Part shown: piece by piece, positions 10,584-21,693 of the stretch | How the letters are laid out: every line of letters starts with the position of its first letter | Numbering within the stretch: the first letter of the stretch is position 1 | NCBI GenBank assembly: GCA_033297075.1 | Contig: MU858049.1 | Coordinates: forward strand, 434,001 to 498,000 | Direction: 5' to 3' | DNA length: 64,000 bases | From: Rhypophila decipiens | Taxonomy: Eukaryota > Ascomycota > Sordariomycetes > Sordariales > Naviculisporaceae | Notes under the pieces: generated by a model | Told to the model about the DNA's origin: nothing | What the model saw: only the letters and a program-made list of their open reading frames with translations | Database searches by the model: none | Translations under genes and position numbers: made by a program

Positions 10584-13500
10584 ATGAGAACTGGCGTACC
10601 CGTTTTTGCCGGCCTGCTTGCCCTCGCGGCAAGAGGTGGCCGTGCCGACCCAACATGGCCTGCCCCGACCGACGAGATGGAGGAGATCCTATATCAGCTG
10701 CAGGGCTTCAAGGGCAGGTTATTCAACGACCAGATCACCCCGTGCAACAATGAGGCAGCAGGCCCTGGACGCGTGACAGCTTCAGAGTGGCTGCGAATCG
10801 GATTTCACGATATGGCTACCCGCAACAGATTTTCAGATGTCGGAGGCCTGGATGGTTCGATTCAGTTTGAAGTCAACAACAGTGAAAATACCGGACCCGG
10901 CCACAATACTACGCTCAAATGGTTCTCTAACTTCTTGTCGGCGCGGTCTAGCCTGGCGGACCTGATCGCTGCGGGTGTCTACGCATCGGTCAGGGGGTGT
11001 GGAGGCCCGATTGTGCCCGTACGAGGGGGTCGTGTAGATGCCGCAGCAGCTGGGCCTATCGGTGTTCCACAACCCGAGAATTCAGTCGTCTCGTTCCGAA
11101 ATGCTTTCGATCGCATGGGCTTCAGCTCGGAGGAAATGATACAGGTAACAGCCTGCGGTCACACTCTGGGCGGTGTTCATAGGGAGGAGTTTCCGGGCCT
11201 TGTTCCTGAGGGCATGGGTGTCAACGGACAAATTGGACTTGACTCGACGGTAGCTGGGTTTGACAACAAGATCGTTACCGAATATCTGGATGGCACCTCT
11301 CAGAATGTGCTTGTAAGGCCGGTAGCAGGTACCGCTTTCGCCAATCAGCGCAATTCCGACTTCAAGGTCTTCAACTCGGATTTCAACGTGACGATGAACA
11401 CCATGACCGCCGCCACCGCCTTCAACAATATCTGCGCCACTGTCCTTCAGAAGATGATTGACACAGTACCAAGTGCCGTGACGCTATCGGATCCTATTGC
11501 GCCGTATACCATCAAGCCGGTGGATATGCAGCTGACGCTGAATCCGGGTGGGACAAGCATGTTTCTCTCGGGATATATCCGACTCCGTACAACCAACATC
11601 CCCATTGCCACTGTCAGGGACCTCACCTTTACTTGGAAAGACAGGGCGGGCGGGAACAACTGTGGTTCCGGAAGCTGCTCTCGGACTTTTACACACCAAG
11701 GAGGATCTACGGGCTTCGACGACACCTTCGTTTTCTACCCGATCGAGATAACAATGCCAGCTTCGTCAGGCATCTCACAATTCACCGTCAGACTCAACAT
11801 GAATGATGGGTCCAGCCAAACCTTCGACAACAATGGAAATGCATATCCCCTTTCGGACGGAGTCATTCTTCAAAAGCCCCAGAGCTGCCTCGCCCAGTCG
11901 ACCGGTGCCGTTACCGTTACTGCTTTGGTGCGCAACGACATCACCGAGACTCCCGACCTCTTTGTCTCGTACCCGGAGCCCCGCCCCGCTAGTGATCGAA
12001 ACCCAGTACCGGCCCTCAAGAGTACCACGATTGCAATGACCAAGGGAGCCTGTGTTGGTGTTTACACCTTTTACAGCGCCAGCTACACGATTCCTGGAGG
12101 CCGCAGCTTCAACGCCAGGCTCACTGTGACGGCTGGCTCCGAGACAGACGACTTCAACAAGGCCGCCGACATTACTGGCACTTGCGTCGCGTTTACTGGA
12201 TCAGCGACTTGCACCACCAACACCACCCCCTCGAGCGTCTCTTCCTCGGTAGGTGCTTCGTCCACGAGGACGTCCACCTCAACAGCGAGAACCTCAACTA
12301 GCACCACCGGCACGCCGACTCCCTCGATTCCGCAGACGCTGGGCGGGTACAGATTTGTAAGCTGCTGGACTGAAGGAACCGGCGTACGAGCCCTTGGCGG
12401 AGCTGCCTATGCGTACGATGGCATGACTTTGGAGTCTTGCATGGGCAACTGCACCGGCTTCGACTACTGGGGCACCGAGTATGGGCGGGAATGCTACTGT
12501 GGAAACAGCCTCGCCTCGAGCAGTCAATCAGCCCCTGTTGGTGACTGCAACATGCTGTGCGCTGGCAATCCTCTGCAATACTGCGGAGCTGGAAACCGTA
12601 TCGTCTTGTATTCTACCACCACCATCCGATCATCCACCACCAGCACCAGCGTCCCGACCACCTCCCCGACTTCGACCGGCACCAGGACCTCGACAGTATC
12701 GACGACATCGACGACATCGACCAGTACCAGCTCAAGCGCCGCAGCCACGGGCACCCTCGCGAGGAAACCAGTAGTCGGTGCTTACACACTTGTTGGATGC
12801 CAGACCGAGGCAACCGGGGCCAGGGCATTGTCGGCCAACTCGTACGCGGCCGACACCATGACGCTGGAATCGTGCGCGACCTTTTGCAGCGGCTACACTT
12901 ACTTCGGTACCGAGTACGGCCGCGAATGCTACTGCGGCAATGCCCTGAACGCCGGCAGCATACCAGCGGCGCAGTCCGACTGCAGCATGGTTTGCGCGGG
13001 CAACCCATTCGAATACTGCGGCGCCGGCAACCGTCTGGAACTTTACAAGCTAACGGTCGCCGTGAGTTCCTCCTCTTCTTCTCTGTCGACTCCCAGCACC
13101 AGCACCAGATCGAGCACTAGCAGCACCTCGTCCACCTCTACTCGTCCCTCGTCAAGCTCAAGCAGCAGCACGAGGTCATCTTCCACAACCTCAACCAGCA
13201 CAACCAGTTCGAGATCATCGTCCACAACCACCAGCACGACATCCACTAGATCTTCTTCCTCAAGCTCATCAACCTCTTCCACAGCAGCTGCGACAAGCAC
13301 GCTCGCCCATCGCCCCACAATCTCCCCCTTCACCCTAGCAGGCTGCTACACAGAAGGCGTCGGATCCCGCGCCCTATCCGAGAAATCCTACGCCTCGGGC
13401 ACATCCATGACCCTCCAGTCGTGCGCAACCTTTTGCTCCGGCTACAAATACTTTGGCACGGAATACGGATCAGAATGCTACTGCGGCAACGTCCTCCATA

Positions 13501-13940
13501 GCACATCCACCAACGTGACCCTCGCCGAGTGCAGCATGCCCTGCTCTGGCAATCCATTCCAGTACTGCGGCGCGGGGAATAGACTGGAGCTTTATGTCAA
13601 TCCATCTTGGACGTCTGGCGGAGTGACTGGGCCGTCGCACCCGGCGACGGTTGCGGGCGGGTGGGGATTTTATAATTGCATGACGGAGGGCACTTCGGGT
13701 CGCGCGTTGGCGGCCAAGGCTTATGCTGCGGCGGATATGACGCTCGATGCTTGTGCGGCTTTCTGTACGGGCTATACGTATTTCGGGACCGAGTACGCGA
13801 GTGAGTGTTATTGTGGGAATAGTTTTGCCGCTGGGAGTGTCCCTGCCGGGGCGGTGGGAGAATGTGGCATGACTTGTTCGGGTAATGGGAATCAGTACTG
13901 TGGTGCGGGGAATCGGTTGAGTGTTTATTCTCATGCTTGA
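10584..13940 (+). CDS. secreted class II-like heme peroxidase with four C-terminal WSC domains
   Basis: A single exon encodes 1118 aa. Residues 1-21 form a signal peptide, with likely cleavage before DPTWPAP. The peroxidase domain spans roughly 40-290: the distal motif WLRIGFHDM supplies Arg71 and His75, GGRVDAA follows near 150, and CGHTLGGVH supplies proximal His193. A middle region of about 295-545 has beta-rich-looking sequence I cannot name. Ser/Thr-rich linkers (about 555-583, 677-730, 823-912), likely O-glycosylated, separate four WSC domains at about 586-678, 732-822, 915-1004 and 1026-1117. Each carries the FGTEY/YWGTEY and ECYCGN motifs and a closing YCGAGNR. WSC modules bind glycans, so the protein is probably a cell-wall- or plant-wall-anchored peroxidase acting outside the cell. 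No GPI or transmembrane tail is visible. The downstream region carries AATAAA at about 14198. Confidence 0.9.
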   Translation: MRTGVPVFAGLLALAARGGRADPTWPAPTDEMEEILYQLQGFKGRLFNDQITPCNNEAAGPGRVTASEWLRIGFHDMATRNRFSDVGGLDGSIQFEVNNSENTGPGHNTTLKWFSNFLSARSSLADLIAAGVYASVRGCGGPIVPVRGGRVDAAAAGPIGVPQPENSVVSFRNAFDRMGFSSEEMIQVTACGHTLGGVHREEFPGLVPEGMGVNGQIGLDSTVAGFDNKIVTEYLDGTSQNVLVRPVAGTAFANQRNSDFKVFNSDFNVTMNTMTAATAFNNICATVLQKMIDTVPSAVTLSDPIAPYTIKPVDMQLTLNPGGTSMFLSGYIRLRTTNIPIATVRDLTFTWKDRAGGNNCGSGSCSRTFTHQGGSTGFDDTFVFYPIEITMPASSGISQFTVRLNMNDGSSQTFDNNGNAYPLSDGVILQKPQSCLAQSTGAVTVTALVRNDITETPDLFVSYPEPRPASDRNPVPALKSTTIAMTKGACVGVYTFYSASYTIPGGRSFNARLTVTAGSETDDFNKAADITGTCVAFTGSATCTTNTTPSSVSSSVGASSTRTSTSTARTSTSTTGTPTPSIPQTLGGYRFVSCWTEGTGVRALGGAAYAYDGMTLESCMGNCTGFDYWGTEYGRECYCGNSLASSSQSAPVGDCNMLCAGNPLQYCGAGNRIVLYSTTTIRSSTTSTSVPTTSPTSTGTRTSTVSTTSTTSTSTSSSAAATGTLARKPVVGAYTLVGCQTEATGARALSANSYAADTMTLESCATFCSGYTYFGTEYGRECYCGNALNAGSIPAAQSDCSMVCAGNPFEYCGAGNRLELYKLTVAVSSSSSSLSTPSTSTRSSTSSTSSTSTRPSSSSSSSTRSSSTTSTSTTSSRSSSTTTSTTSTRSSSSSSSTSSTAAATSTLAHRPTISPFTLAGCYTEGVGSRALSEKSYASGTSMTLQSCATFCSGYKYFGTEYGSECYCGNVLHSTSTNVTLAECSMPCSGNPFQYCGAGNRLELYVNPSWTSGGVTGPSHPATVAGGWGFYNCMTEGTSGRALAAKAYAAADMTLDACAAFCTGYTYFGTEYASECYCGNSFAAGSVPAGAVGECGMTCSGNGNQYCGAGNRLSVYSHA

Positions 13941-15089
13941 TCAGAAGACATGGCATTTTTGTGGGTTGATGGGATGTGGTAGGATGATAAAAGGGGACGG
14001 TTTCTTGTCATGAATTGCTTGATATTACTCTTACACACACACACTCTCTCTCTTACAAACAGACACAGACACACACATATATATATGTGTGTGTGTGTAT
14101 GTGTATTGTTATTTCTTCTCTTTTTCTTTCTTTATATATACCACCACAGGTCCCTGCCTACCGTCCGTTCCTAATTGTACATAGACCAAGTTTCCTCAAT
14201 AAAGTCAACAAATACGCATCCTTCCTACCAGGTACCTAGGCGCCCTCGTCCATGCATTCCCACCATTGCTTGACAGACTCAAGCATCATCCTGCAGCCCT
14301 GCGCGGCGCCGTCTATCCGTTCTAACCGTCTGTATTGTTGTGGTCCTACATGTAGGCTGCCATGGAGGCGGTCTCTTCTCCGGCAATTTATTTCGTCGAG
14401 AACCTCTAGAAACAAAAGTCGGATTAGTGATATTGGTAGCTTGGACGAGCATGCAAGATCTTACTCCAGTCTCGTACGAGTGTTGTAGTTCTAGAACTAG
14501 TCCTGGAGATACTTGGAGCCCAGGATCAAAGCCGGAGAACATGCGACGACCACATACAAGCGGAGCGAGCGCTCGCCCCTGTCTGTACGTTGCCTACGTA
14601 GATCCATGGAGACGAAATCTACAGGTTTACTACCCGCTGGCCTGTTGTTCAATGTCGTCGCATTGGTTATTATGTCGGTCCGGGTTGGTCAAGTACCTAC
14701 CTCCTACCTGGTAGGCGAGGGCCTGTGTCAGTCGGCGTGTACATTATGCCAACTGAAACCTGCAATACATAACCAAAGTCCTTACTGGCAAATTTAAAAG
14801 ACGTTACCAAGTTGTAAAACATGCCCTTTATGAGCCAAGTAAATACGTTGCTTTTCCATTCTAAACATACATTGACAGACTTACTTCCAGGCCTACCTGC
14901 TACTATTGTTCAACCAGACATAATTACCAACTTAACTATCTACCGTGGAATGCTGTGTGTGTGGGTGTGCTGGTTCAGCTTGGTCATTCCTCTCTCTTTA
15001 CGCATGAGCAGCTGTCTTGTTTCTGAAGCTCCCCTTTCTCGCCATGCCCAGAAATCTATCTGGATGACCCTCAAGGTCATCAAAATCTA
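13941..15089. other. 3' region of the WSC peroxidase and intergenic DNA
   Basis: It starts with the presumed 3' untranslated region: AC- and CT-rich microsatellite from about 14030, the palindrome at 14069-14094 and AATAAA at 14198-14203. Beyond about 14250 no coding frame is convincing. Confidence 0.5.
14069..14094. repeat. perfect 26-bp palindrome (AC)4(AT)5(GT)4
   Basis: The microsatellite is self-complementary over 26 bp, so it can form a hairpin in RNA or a cruciform in DNA. It lies about 130 bp after the stop codon of the WSC peroxidase, probably inside its 3' untranslated region. Confidence 0.85.
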
Positions 15090-15800
15090 TCTTGTCATTG
15101 ATTAGTCAGTCCCATCTGTTGTTTTGCCAAACTGAGTAATCAGGCATCTGTGTGCGGGTCGGTTGTTTCCTCCTGGCTTGGTCTTGCAAGTTAGCGCATG
15201 CCTCGTTTCGGAATTCCTTCTACATCTCTATCGCCATCCCCGGGGTCAAGATGATGACTCCCATTAGCGACCGGGTGGCGGTATATCCGGGATGAATCTG
15301 GAAGACGCTTTCTATGTATTTTCATGTTGTCATTAGTTGGTTAGTCCCATCTGTTGATGTGTCGGTCTGGGCGGGTAAGCAGGCAGGTGTGCGCGTATTG
15401 GTTTGTTGGGGGTCTTCCGTCTTGTTTGGTCTCGATAGGTCGGCGGCTGCCGTATCTTCGGAAGTCCTTTGGTCCTACGTTGTTATGCGCGCGGGAATGA
15501 TGATGATGATGACTCCCATTGACGACCGGGTGGCGCTATATCCGAGAGTGGCTGTGGAAGACCCTTAGGATCACAAATAATTGTCTCGTCTTTGCTTGGT
15601 CAGGCCTTCCGGTTGCTATGTCGATCTGATTATGGAGGCGTGTTTGTTTGGGTTGGGTGTTTGTTTTTCTCTCTTGGTCCTGGTAAGTAAGCAGCCGTCT
15701 TAACTTCGGAAGCCGGCCCTTTAGGTATCTTCCTCTCTCTCGCCCTACCCCGGAATGGTCTGATAAATTCCAGTATTACAATATATGTCTTGTCATTGAT
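15090..15800. repeat. diverged tandem repeat, unit about 235-255 bp, two clear copies and a weaker third
   Basis: Landmarks recur in the same order. TAGTCCCATCTGTTG or a close form occurs near 15105 and 15342. TTCGGAA followed by a T/C-rich stretch occurs near 15207, 15457 and 15705. ATGACTCCCATT followed by GACCGGGTGGCG and TATATCCG occurs near 15254 and 15509. A partial match to the start of the unit (CTTGTCATTGAT) recurs near 15790. The copies carry indels and no shared open frame, so this is old noncoding duplication rather than a protein repeat. Confidence 0.65.
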
Positions 15801-18800
15801 CGGTACTAGCTTGTCGCGAGTCGCAAGGTGATGATGACGGGAACAGGATATTCCGCTGTTGGAGGTTATAACGGAGGCTAGTGGCGGTCGTAGTCTCTTT
15901 TTTGTGGCTTCAATTCCTAGTAACACGCTAGAGTTGTGTTCCCTGAACCCCCATCGACCGGAACAAGGTCCAAAGCGGTGGTGAGAAAGTGGTTATCATG
16001 ATACGCCAGCTACGATCACAATTCGTTGAGTTGAGTGGATTGAACTAGGTAAAGGGAAGCTGTCGCCGCCCCCGTCGCCCGACCTTCGGAGAGTTGCTTG
16101 TATCATGAAACTTCCCGTGCTCTGTGGGCCTGCGTCCGGGACAGGTGAAACTTTTAGGGACTAGAAGTTTAGCTGAGAAGAGGGATTAATGAAGCATGAA
16201 GACTGACGGATGACATGTCGGACGAACTGAGCATTGGGGAAACACCGATGATCGTGCCAGGGTAGAATGATAGCTGCCTTGCTCTTAGTTTCGTGGGGTA
16301 TACCAATCCCGCCCCTACACCAGGAGATACCGCACTTTTAGACTGATATGTTAACGATGTTGCAATGCTAGTGAGATGATCTTACGGCTCGACCCTTGTG
16401 GGTGCCAACATGAAGCTAGGTCATTGAGGGAAAAAATCACCACCTCGTCTTCTGCCGGGGATCGAACTGTGGTAGAAGCAATGATACGTTGATTATGGAC
16501 CGTCGGCGGGCTCCTGGCCGCGATTCTGTCCGAACTGGCTCGAGCTGAAAGCCATCGAGGTGTTTCTCCGCCCACAGGGGCGTATAACTGGCATGAACTG
16601 GGGCAAAGAGACCCCATGTAATAGGAGGAAGCCGGGAGCGTTCCTTCCACTTGCGTTCTCTGTCTGCAGGTGTCTAGAGCCTAGACCGGTCCACCTAGGT
16701 AAGCCGGTGTGCAGATCTGCAGTATCCACGTATCTGATTCATGTTGTAGCAGGAGCGATGGGGAGGGGAGCATGTGGCGTGAGAGATATGCGTGCATAAA
16801 CTTTGACGATTCCGCTTTATCTCACCTTGCTCACCTTCCATTCGCCCCACAGCGCCGATAGCCAGATCGAGCTGGAAAGCGGCAACTGGTCGACGTATAC
16901 CACCCAGTCTAACGCGCATCCTACTCACCTGTCTCATCTGTCCATATGCCATGTCGAATAGAGGAGTCTGAACTAGCAATGGGTTGGGAAGAGAGACGGC
17001 GTGCCCAATCAACACGCCTGAGGCCAAACAATGTGAGAAACTGTGATCAATGTCGTCCTTGACTGTCTTCACCAGCTGTTGATATCAACTCCGTGCTTGT
17101 TGCATTGGGCCCGTAGATCTGTGACGTACGGACTATCCTTCCTTGTATGGCCCTAACTGAAGTGGAGGAGGCGAGACTTGACCAATTTGATTCTCGCATC
17201 GTTGACTTACCTTATAAAATCTCGATAAAGTGTATGGTGGCTTGCGCTTCCTTCTTGTCTCCCCTCGCCAGAGTCGGATGGACCCTGGCCGGTCCAATCC
17301 GCTCTCGCGGCATCTGGCCCCGTTCTCCACGGTAGAGTAAAAATTGGGGCATGGCGTAAGAGAGTCCATTGACGTTTTCAAAGCGCGGCTGGTACCAGCA
17401 ATGTCACGTCCTCTAGCCGTGTACAAGCATCTTTGTCCCTGCCCACACTTGGGTGCTTTGGCTGATGTAGTGCGGTTTAGTATCAGCCCAATATGCAACT
17501 GTGTACCCTGATGTCTGGGTCGTCAGCCATCACTTTGTTAGTGTGTGTCTACCCCTCATATCAATGTAGGTTTAAGCTGTTTTGTCTTCTGACGTCTGCA
17601 TCTTGATAGCTTCAAGACGTTGGAGAGGCTTGGCGCCATCGGAAACTTTGATGAGGAGTAGACGATGGACAAGATGGCCCGGGGCTAGGGGCTAGGACAG
17701 GACCCTTACAAACCCAGGCCCGCCGATGAAAGGAACGGGGTCCAGCAATGAGCTGCCTTTCGTCTTTTTGGTATTCAAGGTCACATGATGACGCGTGATA
17801 TCTGCGAGTCAGGGTCAGCTGCAGCCTCTGAAGGTTATGCAAAAAAAGCAGATTGATGGCTTGATGGCTGGGGTCTATGGGATGTTGAGTCCAGCGCAGT
17901 ATGCACATCGACAGTGGGTGCCAGAGCTCTGGTTCGAGCCTTCCATTCTTGCGGCCAAGTTGATTTTCTCGACCTTTGCTCAACGACACCGTTCCGGTGG
18001 GCCAGACCGTCAAGTCCGGGTCAACGCCGGGAAAGCACGGGAGTTGGGGTCACCAAACGGGGAATAGTTGCGGGCCAAGCCCAGGCAAATGAGGGGAGCG
18101 GGAGGAGCCCAAGCTTGACGTCCAAAAGTGCGGAGAGAAAACAGTGGTTGGTTTTGATGGCCGCTACAATGGATTATGGACTGGAGTCTGGGGAGGGCGC
18201 ACGTTAAACCCCAAGTTTCTTGGCCTCCCCGCACTATCTCCAACTTTGTAGTGTTGTTAGTCCTGCAGACGAATCGGGGTTGTTTGAGGGCATCGGTAAA
18301 CCTGAAAATGATAAAGCCTCATTCAGCTTCACTGCTGCCGAGACGAGTGCCAGAGGGAGCTAATGCTAGCATGTTACTAGTCCACATACTGTATCATTCG
18401 AGTACAGGGAATGTTTCTGGTACTCCATTCCCAGCACGTTTCTGTCCAGGATTCCAGGATTCATTGATGTGATCAACATGGATGGTGGATAAGAATTTTA
18501 CTTTCAGTCTCTCTTGCGACTCTTTGGTTGACGGAAGATATTTCTGAGAACCGTGTAGACGAAAGGGAGCAATGATCAAGAGCCGGACGTTGATTACTGT
18601 TAGGGCTGCCGCCTCTTGCTTCTATCCGTCACCAGCCACATAAAGAGCTACACATTGGAGCCGATCCGAAAAGATACGATAGACGGTGCGGTGCAATTTA
18701 TCTTTTTATTCCTGCTGTCTGCAACCCCAGGTTTTCGAGAAACGAAACGAAACCAATTTGGATACCAATCGCGTTTCCTTTTCCTGCCCAGGTGCCCACC

Positions 18801-21693
18801 CGAGACTTGCCGATTGTGCGGCCGACAAGTTCTCGTGGAGCTTGATACGTGAGATAAATGGAGCTCTTTCTGGGCCGTTCTTGGTAGTATGTACTCAAGT
18901 CTAGGAATAGTTAAGCTGTGTGTACATCCAGATTACGGAGTAGCTTCTTGATGAACTAGTAGGCCGTCCGAGCGGTTTTGATTCATTTACGGAAAAGATT
19001 CGGCCGTGATGAGCCTGTCCAGGAAGATGGACAGGTTTTGCTCTAAACGTTCAGAAAGTGCGTGAGCCAATATCTGTTTTGCGTGGAAGCGATTTGAAGT
19101 CAAAATACATCTGTCACTGATGGCTCGGACAAATGGGCCTCGCTAGGGATTACCTAAGGTTCAAGGTTCGCAAGTGGTCGTCCTGGCGGTGCCGGTACAG
19201 CGGCGTATCTCGTGGTGTGACTGTGACATGACAGCTGCAAACACAACAGTCCTTACGAATTGCAGAGTTCGCACACAAATACAGGTCGCACTGCATATGC
19301 ACCATGGACTCTACCATGGTACCACCACCAGCATCTGGACGAGAGGAAAGAATGACAAGACGAGCTTCGTCGCGCTCGGTGTTTGACACATGGAAATACA
19401 AGGTCGCGTGTGCCTGCTCCCGTGAACAATGTACAGAGGAACTCACAGCACATGGTGGTTGGTATTGTACATACTCGTTTCGTTACTGATCCGACTTGCT
19501 TCAATATTCAGGGGCTTCGAGATGCCTAGATGCTCGTGGGACTCACTCTCAACGCTCTGGGGCTGTACGGATCCCTCCGGGGTATTATGGAGCATCGCCT
19601 TGAAGAAAGCCCACTGTGAAGGGTGCTAGTGTATGTCGACCACATGACCACAGCGCAGCCCTGACTCGACAACTTGTTGATGTGTCGATGAGAAGAGTCT
19701 GTTGCCCAGAAATCGGTAGGAATTGTTCTGTAGCATCCGTGTCCGGATAGGGAGTAGGGCAGTTTGGTGTTGCTGGGTGAGTTTCGTCATCAAAAAAAAT
19801 TTCCCGGCGCTAGAAAATTCACGAGAGAGTGCAGCCTTTTCTCATGTCATAGGTTCTGTGCCTGTGATGCTCCTACCACTAATTAGAGCTTATCGAGCTA
19901 ATCTGGTACAGTACATACCGCTCGGTATAGGACAATTCAGAGAATGGCTGGTATGTGATTGGACAGCCAATTGGATGATCTGTTACCCCAGAGGTTCCTC
20001 TCGCTCTCACCTCATCCAAAATCACGATGGCCATTGCTCAGACTTCTACATGGTCGGTACCCCACAAGGAAGGTGAAGGAGGTGGACATACCTACGTAGT
20101 TGACAAGACAATCAGGTGGAGGCAAAATGGACATGGCGACGCAGAAAATATTTGGCGGGGCAGCTGATGTGCTTGTCACTGGCTGATGAACTTGATTTGC
20201 TTTCGAGAGGCGTACAATACCACGAATACCTACACGTTTAGAAGAAACCCCAGCTGCTCGCTGCTCGCTTCAATCACGACATTCGTCCAATTGCTTTCCT
20301 GGAGAGATAAACCACGGTTCATGGGAGATCCTGACAGCCGAGCGGGTCCCTGGAGCCGGGGGCTCGGGTGAAGGGCTCGGATTGGAGGTTGGAACAATTG
20401 ATGCGGGCCCGCCATATCAGTCATCAAACACGGCTGTCTCCATCGGTCGGGCCTCAGACTGGATGTAGGTCGGGGTCCGGAGCTTCCTTGCACACCTCGG
20501 GCGTGTTTATCAAGCAGAAGCCTCTCAAAGTCAAATGCTGTTCCTGGCTCGTGATGACATGTGAATTTGGACTTGGAAGTGAAAAAAAAGTTGGTGGGGC
20601 AAGTCGATTTCCCTTGTCTCGCAATCCTATGTTTCGAAGCATCAAATGTCCAACTCACCGAGAAATCCGTAGGTTTGTTGTTTTGGAGTGGTGTGAACAA
20701 GTGGACACTACACTATAGTGCAGTCGTGGTTTGGCATCTCCACGATGGCGACTTTGGGCCGATTTGGATAGCTGGCGGATAAAAGTGCTCAAGCATATTT
20801 TGACAAGCTGGTGGCAAGTGCCAACGCCAACTAAAAAGACCTTGTCCAAAATACCGGTAGACGTGTAGGGTACAACTCCGCAAGGCGAGGCGGGAACGTC
20901 CAAGATAGCGAAGCAGCCGGCTCGATCGTCAAGGCCCTTTGTCCTCGTTCGTCCTTTCCTATCGACCTTGGTACCGTCATAATTCACAATTCCCTCCTCT
21001 ATTCGCACCGTTAGTAGCCTTCATCAGAACACAGGACGATGGCTGACGGATAGTGCTATCCGTATCAAACCAAAAAAAGCCTTCTCCAGAATTCCCCTCT
21101 CCCATCCCGGGGTTGCTCCACACCGCTGCCGGACCTGCCCAGGAAGGTACGGCTTGGCAAAGTCGCTCAAAGTCACTGAGGCGTCGAAGGTACATACCCC
21201 TGGACGACATGGCACCCGCCTTCTTCTCCATGCTCTCCATATGGAGTGGGAAAGAAGCGCTTGCTTGTGATCGACTTATTAGCAGTTGCTGCCCCCACCT
21301 ACAAAAGTTCAATGGTCTCCGGTTTCTTTCTCTTCTTGATCAAGAGATCAAGCAACGGGGCATTCGATTCTTTTATAGACAACAAAGCCGTCGCCTCTCT
21401 TACATGTACAATTTCAGGCTTTCATCCTTACCGAGGCACTGACAGCCGGAAACCAAAACGATATCTGCTTCTCTGAATCATTTGAGCTTTTTTAGTTTAC
21501 ATTCCTCGTCATTCTACCTCTTACCCGGAACTGACTTGCCTTTTGGGATACCGAGCCAAGCCGGGAACTCCGGCCTGCACTGTCGACAAGCTCTGCGCTC
21601 TTATATACGCCCCATCTACGTCGTCGTCGGTACACAGCAACCACGGTGACGGCCCGCCCCGGCCCGCCCTCCCGCACCGATTCACGAGTAAAC
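15801..21693. other. gene-free stretch of about 5.9 kb
   Basis: I find no protein frame with convincing composition or splicing, no RNA gene and no transposon protein. Base composition is ordinary, so it does not look like heavily RIP-mutated, AT-rich DNA. A TACGGAGTA motif occurs at 18934. The final ~200 bp before 21694 are promoter and leader of the zinc-cluster gene. Confidence 0.5.

Noticed and set aside
16440..16500. Box B-like AGTTCGATCCC on the minus strand
   Set aside because: No box A at a suitable distance and no acceptor pairing.
15801..21693. Search for transposon genes (reverse transcriptase, transposase, integrase motifs)
   Set aside because: No catalytic motifs seen in any frame, and base composition does not suggest RIP-degraded copies.
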